From an uncultured Lachnospiraceae bacterium (GTDB lineage: Bacteria; Bacillota; Clostridia; Lachnospirales; Lachnospiraceae): 10,349 nt of DNA. The stretch spans positions 1 to 10,349 of the forward strand of contig CACXFW010000283.1 of NCBI GenBank assembly GCA_902767065.1. Reading direction: 5' to 3'. A program made the position numbers and the translations under genes. Shown in pieces: positions 1-6,711 of this stretch. The notes under the pieces were generated by a model that saw only the letters and a program-made list of their open reading frames with translations, was not told the DNA's origin and made no database searches. Numbering within the stretch: the first letter of the stretch is position 1; every line of letters begins with the position of its first letter.

Positions 1-70
1 CCTCCTGGAATTGCTCATGATCCAGTCAGATAAGCTTGCTTATCTGACGGATCTGAGCGGTTCCAGGGGG
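1..70. repeat. Long imperfect inverted repeat (about 33 base pairs)
   Basis: The two halves pair almost throughout. Bases 25-35 (GTCAGATAAGC) face 38-48, 19-23 face 49-53, 13-17 face 54-58, 4-10 face 61-67, and 1-2 face 69-70. The only interruptions are single unpaired bases at T18 and A24. Three T-G positions (3/68, 11/60, 12/59) are wobble pairs in plus-strand RNA but A-C mismatches in minus-strand RNA, so a plus-strand transcript folds better. The arms reach base 1, so the element may continue to the left. No transposase or reverse transcriptase is visible, and no clean T-run follows, so it is not a standard terminator. Confidence 0.85.
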
Positions 71-76
71 CGCTGA
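2..76 (+). CDS. Possible 3' end of an upstream gene, cut by the window edge
   Basis: One plus-strand frame is open from base 2 to a TGA at 74-76 and would give a 24-residue C-terminal tail that reads like ordinary protein (it contains MIQSDKLAYLTDLSG). I do not recognise a family. The open stretch is short and fully overlaps a long imperfect palindrome at 1-70, so the frame could be open by chance. In its favour, the stop falls just after the palindrome, and the next gene lies on the opposite strand, which would make this an ordinary convergent gene end. Only the sequence to the left can decide. Confidence 0.33.
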   Translation, partial: LLELLMIQSDKLAYLTDLSGSRGR

Positions 77-132
77 ATAGTTACCTATTTTATTAGTATA
101 TCAGCACCCCATGAATTCTCATAAAATCAGGA

Positions 133-150
133 CGGGGAGTAAACTCCCCG
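133..150 (-). terminator. Weak hairpin terminator candidate for the phosphodiesterase gene
   Basis: CGGGGAG and CTCCCCG form a 7-bp GC-rich stem around a 4-base loop, 25 bases beyond the stop of the minus-strand gene. Read on the minus strand the stem is followed by CCTGATTTTATG, a poor and interrupted T tract, so termination may be inefficient. It lies in a convergent gap and could also serve a plus-strand gene ending at base 76. Confidence 0.4.
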
Positions 151-174
151 GACGATTTATAACGCTTCAGCTCC

Positions 175-1998
175 TTACCTCAGAAGAACATCCATGATCC
201 GCTCATAGTCATTTCTTGATTTCATATGATCCAGGACGGATTCGATGATATCGTAACGGTCGGAAATGATTCCGTCGACGCGCTGGCGGACCATGTCCAG
301 AGCCCTCTGCCTGCTGTTGACTGTCCAGCAGTATACCTTCTTTCCTTTGGAATGGATCGATCTGGTACGCTGAACGCTGATCGCATTGGACTGTGCCATC
401 AGGATATTCCCGTATAGCCTGGCGGGACTGCCGTAGGCGAAGAAATACAGATAGCCGCACTGAAGATCGGGGATCTGTGTTGCGATGTAGGAGATCAGGT
501 TGTAATTCAGGGAGATCAGGACACATTCCTCCTCCATTCCGCGCTCCCGGACCATCCGTGCCACATCCTGCGCCATCTGTTCGTCCGCGTCCTTTCCCTT
601 CAGTTCCAGATAGAGCTTCACGCGCCCCTTTCCCAGGTCAAGCACTTCCGACAGAAGCGGAATCTGCCTCTGTTCCCAGTCTGGGCCGGGGAGGCGAAGA
701 TCCCGGACTTCCTCCAGGGTCAGATCATGGATCCGGTAAGGGACATGACACATTCTCTTCAGGGTCCCGTCGTGGAAAATGACATATTCCCCGTCTTTTG
801 TGCGCTGGATATCCGTCTCCATCGCCGGAGCGCCAAGCTCCAGCGCCTTTTCCATCCCTTCCAGTGTATTTTCGGTATCCAGATCCCCGCCGAGGCGGTG
901 TACGACAGCCTCGATGTGCCTGGCGGGAGGAAACAGGTAGTTGAACTGCAGAAAGGACACTGCTGTCAGCGCGCAAATGACTGCCAGGACCACAAAAAGG
1001 AACGGGATGAAAGAACGCCTGAAGCATCTTCGCCCTCCTGAAGGGGGAAGCGACCGGATCCCGTGGAGCATATAGTGGTAGAGTAAAGAGATCTTGACGG
1101 GGAGAATCCACACGGACACAAGAACGGCAAAAAGCAGGATGGCAAGGCTGAGGTAAGTGACAAACAGGACAAGAACCCTGTGCGAGCGGAGCGGAAGATA
1201 CCGGCACAAAGCCTGCATCAGCATCGGTGCATACAGGAAGATGCCTCCGGCACTAATCAGGATGGCGAGGAAGACCACGACAGACAGCAGGATCTCCCGG
1301 AACAGGAGGGACCGGTTTGCCTTCACAAAGGCGCGCGTTCTTGAGCGTGCTTCCTGCGGGCGCTTCTGCATGATCAGGATATCATGCAGAAGAAGCGGAT
1401 TGCGGAAGATCGGAATGCAGATCAGGAGAAAGACCACATAATACAGCGCGGTTGTCCAGAGTCTTTTGCTGAGAAGATACCGGATGTATCCCGGAATCTC
1501 AAAAGGATTCGGGAGGATGGCAAGCAGGGATACCGTAAAAAACAGGACAAAAAAGAAGTAGTACAGGATGATCCGGATCGCGTCCCTGCTAAGAAACAGG
1601 CGGATGGAGCAGACGCTTTTTTTCAGAAGAGGGAGGATGCGGATCCTTCTGTGATGGAGCATATCGTCTGACAGAAGGATCATCCCATTGATGATGATGC
1701 CGCCGGTCACGCACAGGAAGACCAGAAGGAATCCGATCACCGCATACCCCTGCCAGGAGCGCAGGAAGAAGCTGAAATTGGAGTTCGTAAGGGCAGCGTA
1801 ACCGGTCGTTTCGATCAGGGCGGAGGATACCAGATCCAGCGCGTGCATCGACACAAAGACAATGGTAAAGAAGATCAGGGAATAGGTCAGCATCCAGCCG
1901 AAGCAAAAGACCGGAAATGCCCTCCTGAAAAGCCGGGACATCCGTTCCCGGACAGGCGGGTGAGCTGTCTGATCGGATGGTTTTCCTGTATGCTTCAT
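175..1998 (-). CDS. Membrane-anchored glycerophosphodiester phosphodiesterase
   Basis: A protein of 607 residues. Such enzymes hydrolyse glycerophosphodiesters to an alcohol and glycerol 3-phosphate in lipid or teichoic-acid turnover. Residues 1 to about 355 hold some seven hydrophobic helices (near 28-50, 85-110, 143-165, 180-198, 232-262, 275-311 and 328-352), matching the GPDPase membrane domain of Firmicutes. The catalytic domain spans about 362-600. It keeps the family metal and acid-base residues: H367-R368, E376-N377, E394-T-D396 and H409-D410, then LELKGK, WTVN and DGIISD near the end. One oddity is HRL-G-G where most members have HRG. The start at 1998 is preferred because AGGGAGGAAGGA directly precedes this ATG on the minus strand; an in-frame ATG 16 codons upstream (2046) lacks such a site. 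It diverges from the dehydrogenase gene. The family is certain, the substrate is not. Confidence 0.9.
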   Translation of the reverse strand: MKHTGKPSDQTAHPPVRERMSRLFRRAFPVFCFGWMLTYSLIFFTIVFVSMHALDLVSSALIETTGYAALTNSNFSFFLRSWQGYAVIGFLLVFLCVTGGIIINGMILLSDDMLHHRRIRILPLLKKSVCSIRLFLSRDAIRIILYYFFFVLFFTVSLLAILPNPFEIPGYIRYLLSKRLWTTALYYVVFLLICIPIFRNPLLLHDILIMQKRPQEARSRTRAFVKANRSLLFREILLSVVVFLAILISAGGIFLYAPMLMQALCRYLPLRSHRVLVLFVTYLSLAILLFAVLVSVWILPVKISLLYHYMLHGIRSLPPSGGRRCFRRSFIPFLFVVLAVICALTAVSFLQFNYLFPPARHIEAVVHRLGGDLDTENTLEGMEKALELGAPAMETDIQRTKDGEYVIFHDGTLKRMCHVPYRIHDLTLEEVRDLRLPGPDWEQRQIPLLSEVLDLGKGRVKLYLELKGKDADEQMAQDVARMVRERGMEEECVLISLNYNLISYIATQIPDLQCGYLYFFAYGSPARLYGNILMAQSNAISVQRTRSIHSKGKKVYCWTVNSRQRALDMVRQRVDGIISDRYDIIESVLDHMKSRNDYERIMDVLLR

Positions 1999-2088
1999 TC
2001 CTTCCTCCCTGGATTCATTCTGGCGTGCTGTCGACTGTATCTGCATGATGCGAGAGGCTTAGCGCTGCGGGGCGGAACCGCTGCACTC

Positions 2089-2097
2089 ATTTTATCA
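2089..2097 (-). promoter_or_regulatory. Possible extended -10 promoter for the phosphodiesterase gene
   Basis: On the minus strand this reads TGATAAAAT, a TG-n extended -10 with hexamer TAAAAT, about 90 bases before the chosen start. No recognisable -35 lies at the usual distance (GGGCAC at 17 bases). A GACGGG...CCCGTC inverted repeat at 2101-2120 lies immediately upstream, where a -35 or an operator would be. Confidence 0.35.
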
Positions 2098-2100
2098 CAT

Positions 2101-2120
2101 GACGGGAAGCTGTGCCCGTC
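2101..2120. repeat. Small inverted repeat in the divergent spacer
   Basis: GACGGG (2101-2106) and CCCGTC (2115-2120) form perfect 6-bp arms around 8 bases. It sits between the two divergent genes, just upstream of the minus-strand -10 candidate. It could be an operator or a chance palindrome. No regulator gene lies beside it. Confidence 0.4.
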
Positions 2121-2178
2121 TGTGGTGCGTGAACTGCTGTGGTCGGGAGCAGAAAGTAGCACACAGGCAGATAAAACG

Positions 2179-2187
2179 TGCTATGAT
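2179..2187 (+). promoter_or_regulatory. Possible extended -10 promoter for the dehydrogenase gene
   Basis: The sequence TGCTATGAT is a TG-n extended -10 with hexamer TATGAT (five of six consensus bases). No good -35 is found 17 bases upstream, which an extended -10 can tolerate. It would give a leader of roughly 95 bases before the ATG at 2289. I saw no riboswitch fold in that leader. Confidence 0.45.
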
Positions 2188-2288
2188 AGAAGAAAGGGAG
2201 ACTGCATTTTTCCTGAATCAATCACAATACGGCAAATGAAAATGTCAGGTATGCCGCCATACAGCTGGCAGGGCAGAAAGGATGGACC

Positions 2289-3398
2289 ATGGAGACCAGA
2301 CCATATGTTTCGTGGGATTTGATTGGGAACTTTATGACAGACGCCTTTATCGCGGTCGGCGTACCCGGGGAGGATGCGAGACTGTGCGCGGACGTCCTGA
2401 TGGAGAGCGACCGGAGAGGGATCGAAAGCCATGGCTGCAACCGGTTCAAGCCGATCTATATCGACCGGATTGAGGCGGGAATCCAGAAGCCGGTTACGGA
2501 GTTTGAGGTGCTGAAGGAAACCGTGACGACGCTGGTGGCGGATGCGCATGACGGTATGGGAATGGTAGCGTCCAGGAAGGCAATGGATGCCATTCTGGAG
2601 AAGGCGGAAAAGTATGGAATGGGAATGGCTGCGGTCCGCAATTCCACCCATTACGGGATTGCCGGCTACTGGGCCATGATGGCGTCCAGACGCGGGATGA
2701 TCGGAATCACGGGGACGAACGCGCGTCCGTCGATCGCGCCGACTTTCGGCGTGGAGAACATGATGGGCACCAATCCGCTCACCTTCGCCTTTCCCACGGA
2801 TGAAGAGTTTCCGTTTGTGCTGGACTGCGCCACCTCGATTACCCAGAGAGGAAAGATTGAATATTTCGCCCGGACCGGAAAGGATACGCCAAAAGGGATG
2901 GTCTTAAACCGCAGCGGCGAAGCGATGACCGACAGCGCAAAGATCCTGAAGGCGCTGACCGCAGGGGAGGCCGCGCTGGCACCGCTTGGCGGAATCGGAG
3001 AAGAGCTTGCGGGATACAAGGGGTACGGCTACGCTGCTGTCGTTGAGATACTGTCTGCCGCCCTCCAGGCAGGCAGCTTCATGAAGATGCTGACCGGACT
3101 GGATGAGAACAACGGGAAGAGGCCGTACCATCTGGGGCATTTCTTCCTCGTCATCAATCCGGATTTCTTCCTTGGCAAGGAGAGCTTTTGCCATACCTGC
3201 GGCGAGATACTCAGACAGCTTCGCGCTTCTTTGAAGGCGCCCGGGCAGGACCGGATCTACACGGCCGGCGAGAAGGAATACCTGGTGTGGCTGGAGCGAA
3301 AAGACAAGGGGGTTCCGGTCGGCGAAGCGGTGCAGAAGGAGCTTCTGGCCGTAAGGGACAAGTATCACCTTCCATATACCTTCCCGTTTGAGGGATGA
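2289..3398 (+). CDS. Ldh/malate dehydrogenase-family (type 2) NAD(P)-dependent oxidoreductase
   Basis: A protein of 369 residues, near the usual 330-370 of the Ldh_2 family (malate, L-sulfolactate, ureidoglycolate and related 2-hydroxyacid dehydrogenases). This cytosolic family interconverts a 2-hydroxyacid and a 2-oxoacid with NAD(P) and has its own fold, unlike classical lactate dehydrogenase. Family signatures appear in order: an S-H-G motif with H48, STHYG with H121, TGTNARPS, the stretch TNPLTFAFPT, ATSITQRGKIE, PLGG and GYKGYG. They are complete, so the enzyme looks functional. The substrate cannot be told from sequence; the symbols mdh, allD, comC and ybiC are all unproven. The ATG follows AGAAAGG at about 8 bases. 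A hairpin terminator ends the gene, so it is probably monocistronic. The neighbours do not suggest a pathway. Confidence 0.9.
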   Translation: METRPYVSWDLIGNFMTDAFIAVGVPGEDARLCADVLMESDRRGIESHGCNRFKPIYIDRIEAGIQKPVTEFEVLKETVTTLVADAHDGMGMVASRKAMDAILEKAEKYGMGMAAVRNSTHYGIAGYWAMMASRRGMIGITGTNARPSIAPTFGVENMMGTNPLTFAFPTDEEFPFVLDCATSITQRGKIEYFARTGKDTPKGMVLNRSGEAMTDSAKILKALTAGEAALAPLGGIGEELAGYKGYGYAAVVEILSAALQAGSFMKMLTGLDENNGKRPYHLGHFFLVINPDFFLGKESFCHTCGEILRQLRASLKAPGQDRIYTAGEKEYLVWLERKDKGVPVGEAVQKELLAVRDKYHLPYTFPFEG

Positions 3399-3425
3399 GA
3401 CCGGACGGAATCAGCAGATCATATA

Positions 3426-3471
3426 AAAAGCGCTCTCTTTTCCCATGAAAGAGGCGCTTTATCAGTTTTCT
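3426..3471 (+). terminator. Intrinsic terminator after the dehydrogenase gene
   Basis: AAAGCGCTCTCTTT (3427-3440) pairs with AAAGAGGCGCTTT (3448-3460) except for one bulged T, giving a stem of about 13 bp with a 7-base loop and then ATCAGTTTTCT. On the opposite strand the same stem runs into TTTTTATAT, so it can act in both directions. It separates the dehydrogenase from the signalling genes. Confidence 0.75.
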
Positions 3472-3542
3472 GGGTAGAAATATGCAAAGATTTCTGTCAT
3501 ACTGATCATGATCCGGTTTAAGGATGATGCTCTGGAGGGAAT

Positions 3543-6500
3543 ATGTATTATTCTGCGATTGGCCTGATTGCCATTCTGGTTTTGCTGATTGTAAACCAGG
3601 ATATCCTGTTTTGCCGCGGGAAATCCGGCGACATACCTGCCTGGAAGGTGTACAGGGGGTTCCTGTACGCTGTCATGGCGTATTATCTCACGGATATTCT
3701 GTGGGGTGTCTTTGAGAGCCGGAAGCTGAGGATCCCGCTTTTTGCAGATACGACAGTGTACTTTGCGGCCATGGCAGCCGGCGTGCTGCTCTGGGCGGAG
3801 TTTACGGTCGCCTATCTGGAAGAGAAGAATTCCTTCGGACAGTTCCTGATCATCGCCGGACGCGTGATAGCGGGATTAATCGCGCTGCTTGCCCTGATCA
3901 ATCTCTTTGAACCGATTCTTTTTACCGTGGACAGCAACTGTGTCTACCGTGCCCTTGCGGCCCGGTATGTGATCCTTGCATTTCAGATCCTGCTGCTGAT
4001 GATGATTTTTGTCTATGCCTTTTCTTCGATGAAGCGATCAGACGCTGCGGACGGAAAATCCCCCAGGTATCGGGCGCTGGGCCTCTTCAGTCTGATAATG
4101 GCTGTCTTTCTCGTTCTGCAGCTGTTCTTTCCTTCCCTGCCTTTTTATTCGATCGCTTATCTTCTGGGAACGTGTATGCTCCATTCCCTGATCGTGAGCG
4201 ATGAGAATGAGGAATACAGGAGAGAACTGGAGGAAGCGGAGAAGGTCACTCAGCTGAAGGAAACCATCACCTCCCTTCTGGACAACATGCCCGGAATGAC
4301 CTTCACCAAGGACAGCAGTACGGGAGTCTATCTGGCATGCAATCAGGCTTTTGCAGAGTATGCCAACAAGGAAAATCCGGCCGGCGTGATCGGGCTTACC
4401 GATGCGCAGATCTTCGATGCCGAGACGGCGGCTCATTTTGTACATGATGACAAGATCGCGCTCTCCCTGAGCACCCCGTACATTTTCGTGGAGGATGTGC
4501 CGGATGCCGCAGGCAATCAGCGGCAGATCAGGACGACGAAGCTCAAATACCGGGATGCTTCGGGGCGGATGTGCATTCTGGGCATGTGCCAGGATATCAC
4601 GGACCTGGTGCAGATCCAGCATGAGAACGCCATGACGAAGGAAACCTATGAAAACGCCGTCAGTTCCAGCCTCATGTATACACATATTGCCCATGCGCTC
4701 GCACGTGACTACGCCGACATGTTCTATGTCAACTGTGACACGGAAGAGTACATTGAGTACCGGAAGGGGGAGAAGAGCAACCCTCTTTCCGAAACGCGGC
4801 GCGGCTGGCATTTCTTCAGCGACGGCAGGATGGAACTGAGCGAGAGAGTATACCCGGATGACAGGGAAGCCTTTCTGGAGGCGATGAAGAGGATTCCTTT
4901 GATGAAGGCCCTGAGCCGGAACAATACTTTTATCATGACTTACCGCCAGATGGAGAAAGACGGCCCGGTGTATGTGCGGATGAAGGTTTCCCGGATGGAA
5001 GACGATGAACACTTCATCATCGTGGGAATTACGAATGTCGACGCGCAGATGCGGGAAACCATGGCCAAAAGCGAAGCGCTGTCAGAGGCGCTGAAGGCGG
5101 CCGAGCAGGCAAACAAGGCAAAAACATCATTTCTCTCCAGCATGAGCCATGAGATCCGCACGCCGATGAACGCGATTATCGGGCTTGACACGCTCGCCCT
5201 GAAAAAGGAAGACCTGGACCTTGAGACGCGGGAGTACCTGGAGAAGATCGGGGGAAGCGCCAGGCATCTGCTTGCCCTGATCAATGATATCCTGGACATG
5301 AGCCGCATTGAGTCCGGCCGTGTCATTCTTCGCCGGGAGGTATTCTCCTTCCGCGCCATGCTGGAACAGATCAATACCATGGTCACGTCTCAGTGCGGCG
5401 ACAAGGGCCTTACGTATTCGTGCAGTACCCTCAGCCAGGTGGATGACCTGTATATCGGCGATGACATGAAGCTCAAGGAGGTTCTCATCAACATTCTGTC
5501 GAATGCCATCAAATTCACCGATGCGCCCGGCAGCGTCACAATGACAGTGGAACGGACCCGGAAGGATGAGGATCAGAGTACGATTTGCTTTTGCATAAAG
5601 GACACCGGCATCGGTATGGATCCGGAATTCATCCCGTGGATCTTCGAACCCTTTGCCCAGGAAGACAGCCGGCAGAAGAACAAGTATGGAAGCTCCGGGC
5701 TGGGGATGGCCATCACGAAGAGGATCGTGGATCTGATGAATGGCTCCATCCATGTTTCGTCCGAGAAGGGAGTCGGGACGGAATTTGCCGTGACAATTCC
5801 CTTAAGAAACTGTGATCAGGCGGACGCGGTACAGGAAGGTTCGATAGATCTTCATGCCTTGTATATCCTGGTGGTTGATGATGATCCGATCGATGCGGAG
5901 CATACCAGAACCGTGCTCAGCGAGGCGGGCATCCGGACGGATACCGCTTCGAGCGGGGAAGAAGCTCTCCACATGATGGAGGTGCAGTATGCCAAGCATA
6001 AGCCGTACAACCTCGTCCTCATGGACTGGAACATGCCGGGGATGAACGGCCTGGAAGCGTCTGCGGAGATACGCTCGCATTATGAAAACGAGAGTACGGT
6101 CGTTGTCATGACGGCGTATAACTGGGATGATATCCAGGAGGACGCGAAACGTGTCGGCGTGAACAGCTTCCTTGCGAAGCCGCTGTTTGCCGGCAGCGTG
6201 ATCGGACAGCTGGAGCAGATTGCGCGCCGGAACAATATGAAGCTGTTCCGGGAGAAGAAACAGGCTCCTCTGGCAGGACGCCGCATCCTGCTGGCAGAGG
6301 ATACCCAGATCAATGCGGAGATCATGATGGATACGCTGGAGATCGAGAACATCAGCGCGGATCACGCTGAGAACGGCAGGATAGCGGTTGAGATGTTCAA
6401 CAACAGCGTGGCAGGAACCTACGCGGCGATCCTTATGGATGTACGCATGCCTCAGATGAACGGACTGGAGGCGGCGAAGATGATTCGCTCCCTTCCCAGA

Positions 6501-6683
6501 AAAGATGCGAAGCGGATCCCCATCATCGCGCTGACCGCGAATGCATTCGACGAGGACGTTCAGCTGTCTGTGCAGGCCGGAATGAACGCCCATCTGAGCA
6601 AGCCTGTGGACGCGGACCACCTGATCCGGGTGCTGGGCGAGCTGGTCTATGAGGCGGAAGAAGCGTCATACGGCTGTGGCTGA
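3543..6683 (+). CDS. Membrane hybrid sensor histidine kinase with two receiver domains
   Basis: A protein of 1046 residues, started by the ATG 4 bases after GGAGG. Residues 1-219 hold about seven membrane helices with short loops, a 7TM-type kinase input with no large extracellular domain. A short coiled linker leads to a PAS domain (about 237-355) and a second PAS-like domain (about 364-503). HisKA carries the H-box SHEIRTPMNAIIG with phospho-acceptor H536. The ATPase domain keeps the N box (N654), G1 (DTGIGM, D687) and G2 (GSSGLGMA). Two receivers follow: REC1 with acidic D779-D781, phospho-acceptor D828 (LMDWNMPGMNG) and K879; REC2 with E919-D920, D966 (MDVRMPQMNG) and K1020. Both look active. 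There is no Hpt and no output domain, so a separate Hpt protein and regulator are expected but not seen here. The diguanylate cyclase starts 28 bases later and shares the 237-503 block, implying co-transcription and a common cytoplasmic cue. The ligand is unknown. Confidence 0.93.
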   Translation: MYYSAIGLIAILVLLIVNQDILFCRGKSGDIPAWKVYRGFLYAVMAYYLTDILWGVFESRKLRIPLFADTTVYFAAMAAGVLLWAEFTVAYLEEKNSFGQFLIIAGRVIAGLIALLALINLFEPILFTVDSNCVYRALAARYVILAFQILLLMMIFVYAFSSMKRSDAADGKSPRYRALGLFSLIMAVFLVLQLFFPSLPFYSIAYLLGTCMLHSLIVSDENEEYRRELEEAEKVTQLKETITSLLDNMPGMTFTKDSSTGVYLACNQAFAEYANKENPAGVIGLTDAQIFDAETAAHFVHDDKIALSLSTPYIFVEDVPDAAGNQRQIRTTKLKYRDASGRMCILGMCQDITDLVQIQHENAMTKETYENAVSSSLMYTHIAHALARDYADMFYVNCDTEEYIEYRKGEKSNPLSETRRGWHFFSDGRMELSERVYPDDREAFLEAMKRIPLMKALSRNNTFIMTYRQMEKDGPVYVRMKVSRMEDDEHFIIVGITNVDAQMRETMAKSEALSEALKAAEQANKAKTSFLSSMSHEIRTPMNAIIGLDTLALKKEDLDLETREYLEKIGGSARHLLALINDILDMSRIESGRVILRREVFSFRAMLEQINTMVTSQCGDKGLTYSCSTLSQVDDLYIGDDMKLKEVLINILSNAIKFTDAPGSVTMTVERTRKDEDQSTICFCIKDTGIGMDPEFIPWIFEPFAQEDSRQKNKYGSSGLGMAITKRIVDLMNGSIHVSSEKGVGTEFAVTIPLRNCDQADAVQEGSIDLHALYILVVDDDPIDAEHTRTVLSEAGIRTDTASSGEEALHMMEVQYAKHKPYNLVLMDWNMPGMNGLEASAEIRSHYENESTVVVMTAYNWDDIQEDAKRVGVNSFLAKPLFAGSVIGQLEQIARRNNMKLFREKKQAPLAGRRILLAEDTQINAEIMMDTLEIENISADHAENGRIAVEMFNNSVAGTYAAILMDVRMPQMNGLEAAKMIRSLPRKDAKRIPIIALTANAFDEDVQLSVQAGMNAHLSKPVDADHLIRVLGELVYEAEEASYGCG

Positions 6684-6694
6684 GTGCCATTGCC

Positions 6695-6706
6695 GGAAGG
6701 AAAGGA
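6695..6706 (+). promoter_or_regulatory. Ribosome binding site that sets the cyclase start
   Basis: GGAAGGAAAGGA lies 5 bases before the ATG at 6712. The frame has an earlier ATG at 6649, inside the end of the kinase gene, but no Shine-Dalgarno sequence precedes it. Starting at 6712 also puts a proper signal peptide at the N terminus. Confidence 0.75.
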
Positions 6707-6711
6707 ATCTT

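Noticed and set aside
1..70. Integron attC site or retron RNA
   Set aside because: The two bulged bases recall attC sites, but the conserved core sites (RYYYAAC and GTTRRRY) are absent. No reverse transcriptase or integrase is present, so neither label is supported.
76..89. AATAG/CTATT mini-hairpin followed by TTATT as a terminator
   Set aside because: A 5-bp AT-rich stem is too weak to call.
1999..2046. A 16-residue N-terminal extension of the phosphodiesterase
   Set aside because: The internal ATG at 1998 directly follows a strong Shine-Dalgarno sequence, and the extension is polar, low-information sequence that itself encodes that site.
3475..3513. A promoter (TGTCATACT) and 10-bp palindrome GATCATGATC before the kinase gene
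   Set aside because: The -10 is weak, there is no -35 at a useful distance, and such a short palindrome is expected by chance. A promoter for the signalling pair must lie in 3472-3540, but I cannot place it.
6649..6711. An N-terminal extension of the cyclase starting at 6649, overlapping the kinase end
   Set aside because: No ribosome binding site precedes it, the added residues are the kinase 3' end in another frame, and it would put an irrelevant stretch in front of the signal peptide.
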